From Megalopta genalis (lineage: Eukaryota > Arthropoda > Insecta > Hymenoptera > Halictidae), in NCBI RefSeq assembly GCF_051020955.1, contig NC_135027.1, positions 8,844,532-8,908,531 of the forward strand: 64,000 bases of DNA. Direction: 5' to 3'. The notes under the pieces are model-generated. The model did not search any database and was not told the DNA's origin. It saw only the letters and a list, made by a program, of their open reading frames with translations. Positions 13,380 through 25,365 of this stretch are shown piece by piece. Position numbers and translations under genes: made by a program. Each line of letters opens with the position of its first letter. Position 1 is the first letter of the stretch.

Positions 13380-16300
13380 TTGTTTCGCTTCAAGTTGAAG
13401 CTAAATAATTTATATCGCAAGTATTTGAAGCTTAATCATTTATTTCGCATGGATTTGAAGATAAACCTTCTACTCCGCATTGATTTGAAGCTAAATCAGG
13501 TGGTTCGCATGGATTTGAAGCTAAATCATTTGTTTCGCATGGATTTGAAGCTGAACCCTCTACTCTGCATTGATTAGAAGTTAAATCATGTGTTTCGCAT
13601 GGTTTAGAAGCTAACTCGTTTGTTTCGCATGGATTTGAAGCTAAACATTCTGCTTTGCGTTGCTTTGAAGATAAATAATGTGTCTCGCATGTATTTGAAT
13701 CCAACTCGCTTGTTTCACTTCCAGTTGATTCTAAATCATTTATATCCCATGTATTTGAAGCTAAATCATATGTTTCGCATGGATTTGAAGATAAACCCTC
13801 TACTCCGCATTGATTTGAAGCTAAATCACGTGGTTCGCATGGATTTGAAGCTAAATCATTTGTTTCGCATGGATTTGAAGCTAATCCTTCTACTCCGCAT
13901 TGATTTGAAGCTAAATCATGTGTTTCGAATGAATGTGAAGCTAACTCGTTTGTTTCGCATGCATTTGAAGTTATATTGTTTATATCGCAAGTATTTGAAG
14001 CTAAATCTTTTTTTTCGCATGAATTGGAAGCTAACTCGCATGTTTCGCTTCCAGCTGAAGCTAAATCATTTATATCGCAAGTGTTTGAAGCTAAATCATT
14101 TGTTTCGCAAGTATTTGAAGCTAAATCATTTGTTTCGCAAGTATTTGAAGCTAAATCATTTGTTTCGCATGGATTTGAAGCTAAACCTTCTACTTCGCAA
14201 TGCATGGAAGATAAATCATGTGTTTCGCGTGGATTTGAAGCTAACTCGCTTGTTTCACTTCCAGTTGATTCTAAATCATTTATATCGCAAGTATTTGAAG
14301 CTAAATCATTTGTTTCGCATGGATTTGAAGCTAAACCTTCTACTTCGCAATGCATGGAAGATAAATCATGTGTTTCGTGTGGATTTGAAGCTAACTCGTT
14401 TGTTTCGCATGCAGTTGAATCTATATAACTTATATCGCAAGTATTTGAAGCTAAATTATTTGTTTCGCTTGGATTTGAAGTTAAACCTTCTACTTCGCAT
14501 TGATTTGAAGCTAAATCATGTGTTTCGCATGGATTTGAAGCTAAACATTCTACTTTGCGTTGCTTTGAAGATAAATAATGTGTTTCGCATGGATTTGAAT
14601 CTAACTCGCTTGTTTCACTTCCAGTTGATTCTAAATCATTTATATCGCATGTATTTGAAGCTAAATCATTTGTTTCGCATGGATTTGAAGATAAACCCTC
14701 TACACCGCATTGATTTGTAGATAAATCACGTGGTTCGCATGGATTTGAAGCTAAATCATTTGTTTCGCATGGATTTGAAGCTAAACCTTCTACTCCGCAT
14801 TGATGTGAAGTTAAATCATGTGTTTCGCATGGGTTAGAAGCTAACTCGCTTGTTTCGCTTCCAGTTGAAGCTAAATCATTTATATCGCAAGTATTTGAAG
14901 CTAAATCATTTGTTTCGCATGGATTTGAAGATAAACCCTCTACTCCGCATTGATTTGAAGCTAAATCACGTGGTTCGCATGGATTTGAAGCTAAATCATT
15001 TGTTTCGCATGGATTTGAAGCTGAACCTTCTACTCTGCATTGATTAGAAGTTAAATCATGTGTTTCGCATGGTTTAGAAGCTAACTCGCTTGTTTCGCTT
15101 CAAGTTGAAGCTAAATCATTTATATCGCAAGTATTTGAAGCTAAATCATTTATTTCGCATGGATTTGAAGCTGAACCTTCTACTCTGCATTGCTTAGAAG
15201 TTAAATCATGTGTTTCGCATTGTTTAGAAGCTAACTCGCTTGTTTCGCATCCAGTTGAAGATAAATCATTTATGTCGCAAGTATTTGTTGCTAAATCATT
15301 TGCTTCTTATGTATTTGAAGCTAAACCACCTACTTCGCATTATTTGAAGCTATATCAGGTGTTTCGCATGCATTTGACGCTAAACCTACTATTCCGCATT
15401 GATTTGAAGCTAAATCATGTGGTTTGCATGGATTCGAAGCTAACTCGTTTGTTTCGCGTCCAGTTGAATATTAATCATTTATATCGCAAGTATTTGAAGC
15501 TTGATCATTTGGTTCGCATGGATATGAAGCTAAACGTTCTACTTCGCATTGATTTGAAGCTAAATCATGTGTTTCGCATGAATGTGAAGCTAACTCGTTT
15601 GACTCGCTTCCAGTTGAAGGTAAATCATTTATATCGCTAGTATTTGAAGCTAAATCATTTGTTTCGCATGGATTTGAAGCAAACCTTCTACATCGCATTG
15701 ATTTGAAGCTAAATAATGTGTTTCGAATGAATGTGAATCTTAGTTGTTTGTTTCGCATGCAGTTGAATCTAAATCATTTATATCGCAAGTATTTGAAGCT
15801 AAATCAATTGTTTCGCATGGATTTGAAGCCAAAGCTTTTACCTCGCATTGATTTGAAGCTAAATCATGTGTTTCGTATGAATGTGAAGCTAGCTCGTTTG
15901 TCTCGCTTCCAGTTGAAGCTAAATCATTTATATCGCAAGTATTTGAAGCTAAATCATTTGTTTCGCATGGATTTGAAGCTGAACCTTCTACTCTGCATTG
16001 CTTAGAAGTTAAATCATGTGTTTCGCATTGTTTAGAAGCTAACTCGCTTGTTTCGCTTCAAGTTGAAGCTAAATCATTTATATCGCAAGTATTTGAAGCT
16101 ACATCATTTATTTCGCATGGATTTGAAGATAAATCTTCTACTCCGCATTGATTTGAAGCTAAACCTACTACTTCGCATTGATTTAAATCTAAATCTCGTG
16201 TTTCGCATGGATTTGAATCTAACTCGTGTGTCTTGCTTCCAGTTGAAGCTAAATAATTTATGTCGCAAGTATTTGAAGCTAAATCATTTGTTTCGCATGG

Positions 16301-19300
16301 ATTTGAAGCTAAACATTCTACATCGCATTGATTTGAAGCTAAATCATGTGTTTCGAATGAATGTGAATCTAACTAGTTTGTTTCGCATGCATTTGAAGCT
16401 ATATCGTTTATACCGCAAGTATTTGAACCTAAATCATTTGTTTCGCATGGATGAGAAGCTAACTCGCTGATTCGCTTCCAGTTGAAGCTAAATCATTTAT
16501 ATCGCAAGTATTTGAAGCTGAATCATTTGTTTCGCATTGATTTGAAGCTAAACCTTCTACTCCGCATTGATTAGAAGTTACATCATGTGTTTCGGATGGG
16601 TTAGAAACTAACTCGATTGTTTCGCTCCCAGTTGAGGCTAAATCATTTATACCGCAAGTACTTGAATCTAAATCATTTGTTTGCGCTTAGATTTGAAGCC
16701 AAAGCTTTTACCTCGCATCGATTTGAAGCTAAATCATGTGTTTCGCATGAATGTGAAGCTAACTCGTTTGTCTCGCTTCCAGTTGAAGCTAAATCATTTA
16801 TATCGCTAGTATTTGAAGCTAAATCAATTGTTTCGAATGGATATGAAATAAACCTACTACATCGCATTGATTTGAAGCTAAATAATGTGTTTCGAATGAA
16901 TGTGAATCTAACTAGTTTGTTTCGCATGCATTTGAAGCTATATCGTTTATACCGCAAGTATTTGTAGCTAAATCATTTGTTTCGCATGGATGAGAAGCTA
17001 ACTCGCTTGATTCGCTTCCAGTTGAAGCTAAATCATTTATATCGCAAGTATTTGAACCTGAATCATTTGTTTCGCATGGATTTGAAGCTAAACCTTCTAC
17101 TCCGCATTGATTAGAAGTTAAATCATGTGTTTCGCATGGTTTAGAATCTAACTCGCTTGTTTCGCATCCAGTTGAAGATAAATCATTTATGTCGCAAGTA
17201 TTTGTTGCTAAATCATTTGTTTCTTATGGATTTGAAGCTAAACCACCTACTTCGCATTATTTGAAGCTATATCAGGTGTTTCGCATGCATTTGACGCTAA
17301 ACCTACTATTCCGCATTGATTTGAAGCTAAATCATGTGGTTTGCATGGATTCGAAGCTAACTCGTTTGTTTCGCGTCCAGTTGAATATTAATCATTTATA
17401 TCGCAAGTATTTGAAGCTTGATCATTTGGTTCGCATGGATATGAAGCTAAACGTTCTACTTCGCATTGATTTGAAGCTAAATCATGTGTTTCGCATGAAT
17501 GTGAAGCTAACTCGTTTGACTCGCTTCCAGTTGAAGGTAAATCATTTATATCGCTAGTATTTGAAGCTAAATCATTTGTTTCGCATGGATTTGAAGCAAA
17601 CCTTCTACATCGCATTGATTTGAAGCTAAATAATGTGTTTCGAATGAATGTGAATCTTAGTTGTTTGTTTCGCATGCAGTTGAATCTAAATCATTTATAT
17701 CGCAAGTATTTGAAGCTAAATCAATTGTTTCGCATGGATTTGAAGCCAAAGCTTTTACCTCGCATTGATTTGAAGCTAAATCATGTGTTTCGTATGAATG
17801 TGAAGCTAGCTCGTTTGTCTCGCTTCCAGTTGAAGCTAAATCATTTATATCGCAAGTATTTGAAGCTAAATCATTTGTTTCGCATGGATTTGAAGCTAAT
17901 CCTTCTACTTCGCAATGCATGGAAGATAAATCATGTGTTTCGCGTGGATTTGAAGCTAACTCGTTTGTTTCGCATGGAGTTGAATCTAAATCATTTATTT
18001 CGCAAGTATTTGAAGCTAAATCAATTGTTTCGAATGGATTTGAAGTAAACCTACTACATCGCATTGATTTGAAGCTAAATAATGTGTTTCGAATGAATGT
18101 GAATCTAACTAGTTTGTTTCGCATGCATTTGAAGCTATATCGTTTATACCGCAAGTATTTGTAGCTAAATCATTTGTTTCGCATGGATGAGAAGCTAACT
18201 CGCTTGATTCGCTTCCAGTTGAAGCTAAATCATTTATATCGCAAGTATTTGAACCTGAATCATTTGTTTCGCATGGATTCGAAGCTAAACCTTCTACTCC
18301 GCATTGATTAGAAGCTATATCATGTGTTTCGCATGAGTTAGAAACTAACTGGCTTGTTTCGCTTCCAGTTGAAGCTAAATCATTTATTTTTGCAAGTATT
18401 TGAAGCTGAATCATTTGTTTCGCATGGATTTGCAGCTAAACCTTCTACTTCGCATTGGTTTGAAGCTAAATCATTTGTTTCGCGTGAAAGAGAAGCTAAC
18501 TCGTTTGTCTCGTTTCCAGTTGAGGCTAAATCATTTATATCGCAAGAATTTGAAGCTAAATCATTTGTTTCGCTGGGATTTAAAGCTAAACCTATTACTT
18601 CGCATTGATTTGAAGCTAAACCATGTGTTTCCAATGAATGTGTAGCAAACTCGTTTGTTTCGCATGCATTTGTAGCTATATCATTTATATCGTAAGTATT
18701 TGAAGCTAAATCATTTGTTTCGCATGGATTTGAAGCTAAACCTTCTACTTCGCATTGATTTGAAGCTAAATCATGTGTTTCGCGTGATTGTGAAGATAAC
18801 TCGTTTGTCTCGTTTCCAGTTGAAGCTAAATCATTTATATCGGAAGTATTTGAAGCTAAATCATTTGTTTCGCATGGATTAGAAGCTAATCCTTCTACTC
18901 CGCGTGGATTTGAAGTTAAATCATGTGTTTCGCATGGGTTAGAAACTAACTCGCATGTTTCGATTCCAGTTGAAGCTAAATCATTTATGTCGCAAGTATT
19001 TGAAGCTAAATCATTTGTTTCGAATGGATTTGAAGTAAACCGTCTACATCGCATTGATTTGAAGCTAAATCATGTGTTTCGAATGAATGTGAATCTAACT
19101 AGTTTGTTTCAAATGCATTTGAAGCTATATCGTTTATACCGCAAGTATTTGAAGCTAAATCATTTGTTTCGCATGGATGAGAAGCTAACTCGCTTGATTC
19201 GCTTCTTGATGAAGCTAAATCATTTATATCGTAAGAATTTGAAGCTAAATCATTTGTTTCGCATGGATTTGAAGCTAAACCTTCTACTCCGCATTGATTA

Positions 19301-19523
19301 GAAGTAACATCATGTGTTTCGCATGGGTTAGAAACTAACTCGCTTGTTTCGGTTCCAGTTGAATCTAAATCATTTATATCGCAAGTATTTGAAGCTAAAT
19401 CATTTGTTTCGCATGGATTTGAAGCTAAATCATTTGTTTCGCATGGATTTGAAGCTGAACCTTCTACTCTGCATTGATTAGAAGTTAAATCATGTGTTTC
19501 GCATGGTTTAGAAGCTAACTCGC
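13380..19523. repeat. HOR-A copy 3 (6,144 bp, full unit)
   Basis: This is the only copy that contains every landmark block found in copies 1 and 2. It has the 9545-10743-type block (here 14850-16048) and the 6931-7852-type block (here 18380-19301). It is best regarded as the reference HOR-A unit. It contains the amplified 1-bp deletion in an e-type monomer near 16468 (CTCGCTGATTCGC instead of CTCGCTTGATTCGC), also present near 5018, 11162 and 22103. Confidence 0.87.
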
Positions 19524-22500
19524 TTGTTTCGCTTCAAGTTGAAGCTAAATAATTTATATCGCAAGTATTTGAAGCTTAATCATTTATTTCGCATGGATTT
19601 GAAGATAAACCTTCTACTCCGCATTGATTTGAAGCTAAATCAGGTGGTTCGCATGGATTTGAAGCTAAATCATTTGTTTCGCATGGATTTGAAGCTGAAC
19701 CCTCTACTCTGCATTGATTAGAAGTTAAATCATGTGTTTCGCATGGTTTAGAAGCTAACTCGTTTGTTTCGCATGGATTTGAAGCTAAACATTCTGCTTT
19801 GCGTTGCTTTGAAGATAAATAATGTGTTTCGCATGTATTTGAATCCAACTCGCTTGTTTCACTTCCAGTTGATTCTAAATCATTTATATCCCATGTATTT
19901 GAAGCTAAATCATATGTTTCGCATGGATTTGAAGATAAACCCTCTACTCCGCATTGATTTGAAGCTAAATCACGTGGTTCGCATGGATTTGAAGCTAAAT
20001 CATTTGTTTCGCATGGATTTGAAGCTAATCCTTCTACTCCGCATTGATTTGAAGCTAAATCATGTGTTTCGAATGAATGTGAAGCTAACTCGTTTGTTTC
20101 GCATGCATTTGAAGTTATATTGTTTATATCGCAAGTATTTGAAGCTAAATCTTTTTTTTCGCATGAATTGGAAGCTAACTCGCATGTTTCGCTTCCAGCT
20201 GAAGCTAAATCATTTATATCGCAAGTGTTTGAAGCTAAATCATTTGTTTCGCAAGTATTTGAAGCTAAATCATTTGTTTCGCAAGTATTTGAAGCTAAAT
20301 CATTTGTTTCGCATGGATTTGAAGCTAAACCTTCTACTTCGCAATGCATGGAAGATAAATCATGTGTTTCGCGTGGATTTGAAGCTAACTCGCTTGTTTC
20401 ACTTCCAGTTGATTCTAAATCATTTATATCGCAAGTATTTGAAGCTAAATCATTTGTTTCGCATGGATTTGAAGCTAAACCTTCTACTTCGCAATGCATG
20501 GAAGATAAATCATGTGTTTCGTGTGGATTTGAAGCTAACTCGTTTGTTTCGCATGCAGTTGAATCTATATAACTTATATCGCAAGTATTTGAAGCTAAAT
20601 TATTTGTTTCGCTTGGATTTGAAGTTAAACCTTCTACTTCGCATTGATTTGAAGCTAAATCATGTGTTTCGCATGGATTTGAAGCTAAACATTCTACTTT
20701 GCGTTGCTTTGAAGATAAATAATGTGTTTCGCATGGATTTGAATCTAACTCGCTTGTTTCACTTCCAGTTGATTCTAAATCATTTATATCGCATGTATTT
20801 GAAGCTAAATCATTTGTTTCGCATGGATTTGAAGATAAACCCTCTACACCGCATTGATTTGTAGATAAATCACGTGGTTCGCATGGATTTGAAGCTAAAT
20901 CATTTGTTTCGCATGGATTTGAAGCTAAACCTTCTACTCCGCATTGATGTGAAGTTAAATCATGTGTTTCGCATGGGTTAGAAGTTAACTCGCTTGTTTC
21001 GCTTCCAGTTGAAGCTAAATCATTTATATCGCAAGTGTTTGAAGCTAAATCATTTGTTTCGCATGGATTTGAAGCTAAAGCTTCTACCTCGCACTGATTT
21101 GAAGCTTTGTCTTGTGTTTCGTGTGGATTTGAAACTAACTCGATTGTTTCGCATGCAGTTGAAGCTAAATCATTTATATCGCAAGTATTTGAAGCTAAAT
21201 CATTTGTTTCGCATGGATTTGAAGCTAAACATTCTACTTTGCGTTGCTTTGAAGATAAATAATGTGTTTCGGATGGATTTGAATCTAACTCGCTTGTTTC
21301 ACTTCCAGTTGATTCTAAATCATTTATATCGCAAGTATTTGAAGCTAAATCATTTGTTTCGCATGGATTTGAAGATAAACCCTCTACTCCGCATTGATTT
21401 GAAGCTAAATCACGTGGTTCGCATGGATTTGAAGCTAAATCATTTGTTTCGCATGGATTTGAAGCTGAACCTTCTACTCTGCATTGATTAGAAGTTAAAT
21501 CATGTGTTTCGCATGGTTTAGAAGCTAACTCGCTTGTTTCGCTTCAAGTTGAAGCTAAATCATTTATATCGCAAGTATTTGAAGCTAAATCATTTATTTC
21601 GCATGGATTTGAAGCTGAACCTTCTACTCTGCATTGCTTAGAAGTTAAATCATGTGTTTCGCATTGTTTAGAAGCTAACTCGCTTGTTTCGCTTCAAGTT
21701 GAAGCTAAATCATTTATATCGCAAGTATTTGAAGCTACATCATTTATTTCGCATGGATTTGAAGATAAATCTTCTACTCCGCATTGATTTGAAGCTAAAC
21801 CTACTACTTCGCATTGATTTAAATCTAAATCTCGTGTTTCGCATGGATTTGAATCTAACTCGTGTGTCTTGCTTCCAGTTGAAGCTAAATAATTTATGTC
21901 GCAAGTATTTGAAGCTAAATCATTTGTTTCGCATGGATTTGAAGCTAAACATTCTACATCGCATTGATTTGAAGCTAAATCATGTGTTTCGAATGAATGT
22001 GAATCTAACTAGTTTGTTTCGCATGCATTTGAAGCTATATCGTTTATACCGCAAGTATTTGAACCTAAATCATTTGTTTCGCATGGATGAGAAGCTAACT
22101 CGCTGATTCGCTTCCAGTTGAAGCTAAATCATTTATATCGCAAGTATTTGAAGCTGAATCATTTGTTTCGCATTGATTTGAAGCTAAACCTTCTACTCCG
22201 CATTGATTAGAAGTTACATCATGTGTTTCGGATGGGTTAGAAACTAACTCGATTGTTTCGCTCCCAGTTGAGGCTAAATCATTTATACCGCAAGTACTTG
22301 AATCTAAATCATTTGTTTGCGCTTGGATTTGAAGCCAAAGCTTTTACCTCGCATCGATTTGAAGCTAAATCATGTGTTTCGCATGAATGTGAAGCTAACT
22401 CGTTTGTCTCGCTTCCAGTTGAAGCTAAATCATTTATATCGCTAGTATTTGAAGCTAAATCAATTGTTTCGAATGGATATGAAATAAACCTACTACATCG

Positions 22501-23139
22501 CATTGATTTGAAGCTAAATAATGTGTTTCGAATGAATGTGAATCTAACTAGTTTGTTTCGCATGCATTTGAAGCTATATCGTTTATACCGCAAGTATTTG
22601 TAGCTAAATCATTTGTTTCGCATGGATGAGAAGCTAACTCGCTTGATTCGCTTCCAGTTGAAGCTAAATCATTTATATCGCAAGTATTTGAACCTGAATC
22701 ATTTGTTTCGCATGGATTTGAAGCTAAACCTTCTACTCCGCATTGATTAGAAGTTAAATCATGTGTTTCGCATGGTTTAGAATCTAACTCGCTTGTTTCG
22801 CATCCAGTTGAAGATAAATCATTTATGTCGCAAGTATTTGTTGCTAAATCATTTGTTTCTTATGGATTTGAAGCTAAACCACCTACTTCGCATTATTTGA
22901 AGCTATATCAGGTGTTTCGCATGCATTTGACGCTAAACCTACTATTCCGCATTGATTTGAAGCTAAATCATGTGGTTTGCATGGATTCGAAGCTAACTCG
23001 TTTGTTTCGCGTCCAGTTGAATATTAATCATTTATATCGCAAGTATTTGAAGCTTGATCATTTGGTTCGCATGGATATGAAGCTAAACGTTCTACTTCGC
23101 ATTGATTTGAAGCTAAATCATGTGTTTCGCATGAATGTG
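19524..23139. repeat. HOR-A copy 4, shortened and ending in a recombination junction
   Basis: The copy starts like the others (landmarks at 19524 and 19764), but its middle is rearranged. The step from 19764 to the landmark at 21684 is 1,920 bp instead of 2,428 bp. It then follows HOR-A (22253, 22825) until about 23,140. There it switches from the 5740-type segment straight into the interior of the 3219-type segment. The switch keeps the 30-bp register. Confidence 0.75.
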
Positions 23140-24937
23140 AAGCTAACTCGTTTGTTTCGCATGCATTTGAAGTTATATTGTTTATATCGCAAGTATTTGA
23201 AGCTAAATCTTTTTTTTCGCATGAATTGGAAGCTAACTCGCATGTTTCGCTTCCAGCTGAAGCTAAATCATTTATATCGCAAGTGTTTGAAGCTAAATCA
23301 TTTGTTTCGCAAGTATTTGAAGCTAAATCATTTGTTTCGCATGGATTTGAAGCTAAACCTTCTACTTCGCAATGCATGGAAGATAAATCATGTGTTTCGC
23401 GTGGATTTGAAGCTAACTCGCTTGTTTCACTTCCAGTTGATTCTAAATCATTTATATCGCAAGTATTTGAAGCTAAATCATTTGTTTCGCATGGATTTGA
23501 AGCTAAACCTTCTACTTCGCAATGCATGGAAGATAAATCATGTGTTTCGTGTGGATTTGAAGCTAACTCGTTTGTTTCGCATGCAGTTGAATCTATATAA
23601 CTTATATCGCAAGTATTTGAAGCTAAATTATTTGTTTCGCTTGGATTTGAAGTTAAACCTTCTACTTCGCATTGATTTGAAGCTAAATCATGTGTTTCGC
23701 ATGGATTTGAAGCTAAACATTCTACTTTGCGTTGCTTTGAAGATAAATAATGTGTTTCGCATGGATTTGAATCTAACTCGCTTGTTTCACTTCCAGTTGA
23801 TTCTAAATCATTTATATCGCATGTATTTGAAGCTAAATCATTTGTTTCGCATGGATTTGAAGATAAACCCTCTACACCGCATTGATTTGTAGATAAATCA
23901 CGTGGTTCGCATGGATTTGAAGCTAAATCATTTGTTTCGCATGGATTTGAAGCTAAACCTTCTACTCCGCATTGATGTGAAGTTAAATCATGTGTTTCGC
24001 ATGGGTTAGAAGCTAACTCGCTTGTTTCGCTTCCAGTTGAAGCTAAATCATTTATATCGCAAGTGTTTGAAACTAAATCATTTGTTTCGCATGGATTTGA
24101 AACTAAACCTTCTACCTCGAACTGATTTGTACCTTTGTCATGTGTTTCGCGTGGATTTGAATCTAACTCGATTGATTCGCATGCAGTTGCAGCTAAACCA
24201 TTTATATCGCAAGTATTTGAATCTAAATCATTTGTTTCGCATGGATTTGAAGCTAAACATTCTGCTTTGCGTTGCTTTGAAGATAAATAATGTGTTTCGC
24301 ATGTATTTGAATCCAACTCGCTTGTTTCACTTCCAGTTGATTCTAAATCATTTATATCCCATGTATTTGAAGCTAAATCATATGTTTCGCATGGATTTGC
24401 AGATAAACCCTCTACTCCGCATTGATTTGAAGCTAAATCACGTGGTTCGCATGGATTTGAAGCTAAATCATTTGTTTCGCATGGATTTGAAGCTAATCCT
24501 TCTACTCCGCATTGATTTGAAGCTAAATCATGTGTTTCGAATGAATGTGAAGCTAACTCGTTTGTTTCGCATGCATTTGAAGTTATATTGTTTATATCGC
24601 AAGTATTTGAAGCTAAATCTTTTTTTTCGCATGAATTGGAAGCTAACTCGCATGTTTCGCTTCCAGCTGAAGCTAAATCATTTATATCGCAAGTGTTTGA
24701 AGCTAAATCATTTGTTTCGCAAGTATTTGAAGCTAAATCATTTGTTTCGCATGGATTTGAAGCTAAATCTTCTACTTCGCAATGCATGGAAGATAAATCA
24801 TGTGTTTCGCGTGGATTTGAAGCTAACTCGCTTGTTTCACTTCCAGTTGATTCTAAATCATTTATATCGCAAGTATTTGAAGCTAAATCATTTGTTTCGC
24901 ATGGATTTGAAGCTAAACCTTCTACTTCGCAATGCAT
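23024..24937 (-). other. Longest repeat-derived open frame (637 codons), doubtful as a gene
   Basis: The minus-strand frame reads as decapeptides such as SNPCETNDLA, SNTCDINDLA, STGSETSELA and SNQCEVEGLA. These combine into a 50-residue module that mirrors the 150-bp unit. It is acidic and Ser/Asn/Thr-rich with roughly one Cys per ten residues, with no recognisable domain, signal peptide or splice pattern. Similar frames occur at 27735-29417 (560 codons), 33091-34128 and 3031-3954. The plus strand has an equally open frame (KLNHLFRMDL type; 24022-25302, 426 codons). The openness follows from a stop-free monomer whose length is a multiple of three. Starts and ends fall at random repeat variants, and HOR copies differ by lengths that are not multiples of three. 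I do not call it a gene. Confidence 0.25.
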
Positions 24938-25365
24938 GGAAGATAAATCATGTGTTTCGTGTGGATTTGAAGCTAACTCGTTTGTTTCGCATGCAGTTGA
25001 ATCTATATAACTTATATCGCAAGTATTTGAAGCTAAATTATTTGTTTCGCTTGGATTTGAAGTTAAACCTTCTACTTCGCATTGATTTGAAGCTAAATCA
25101 CGTGTTTCGCATGGATTTGAAGCTAAACATTCTACTTTGCGTTGCTTTGAAGATAAATAATGTGTTTCGCATGGATTTGAATCTAACTCGCTTGTTTCAC
25201 TTCCAGTTGATTCTAAATCATTTATATCGCATGTATTTGAAGCTAAATCATTTGTTTCGCATGGATTTGAAGATAAACCCTCTACACCGCATTGATTTGT
25301 AGATAAATCACGTGGTTCGCATGGATTTGAAGCTAAATCATTTGTTTCGCATGGATTTGAAGCTA
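23140..25365. repeat. 1,410-bp spaced duplication of a HOR-A segment
   Basis: The segment at about 23,140-23,955 recurs at about 24,550-25,365, an offset of exactly 1,410 bp (47 monomers). Both copies contain the unusual row of consecutive CGCAAGT-type monomers near 23285 and 24695, with one monomer fewer than in HOR-A copies 1-3. The longest open frame in the satellite (minus strand, 23024-24937) runs across this duplication. Confidence 0.75.
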
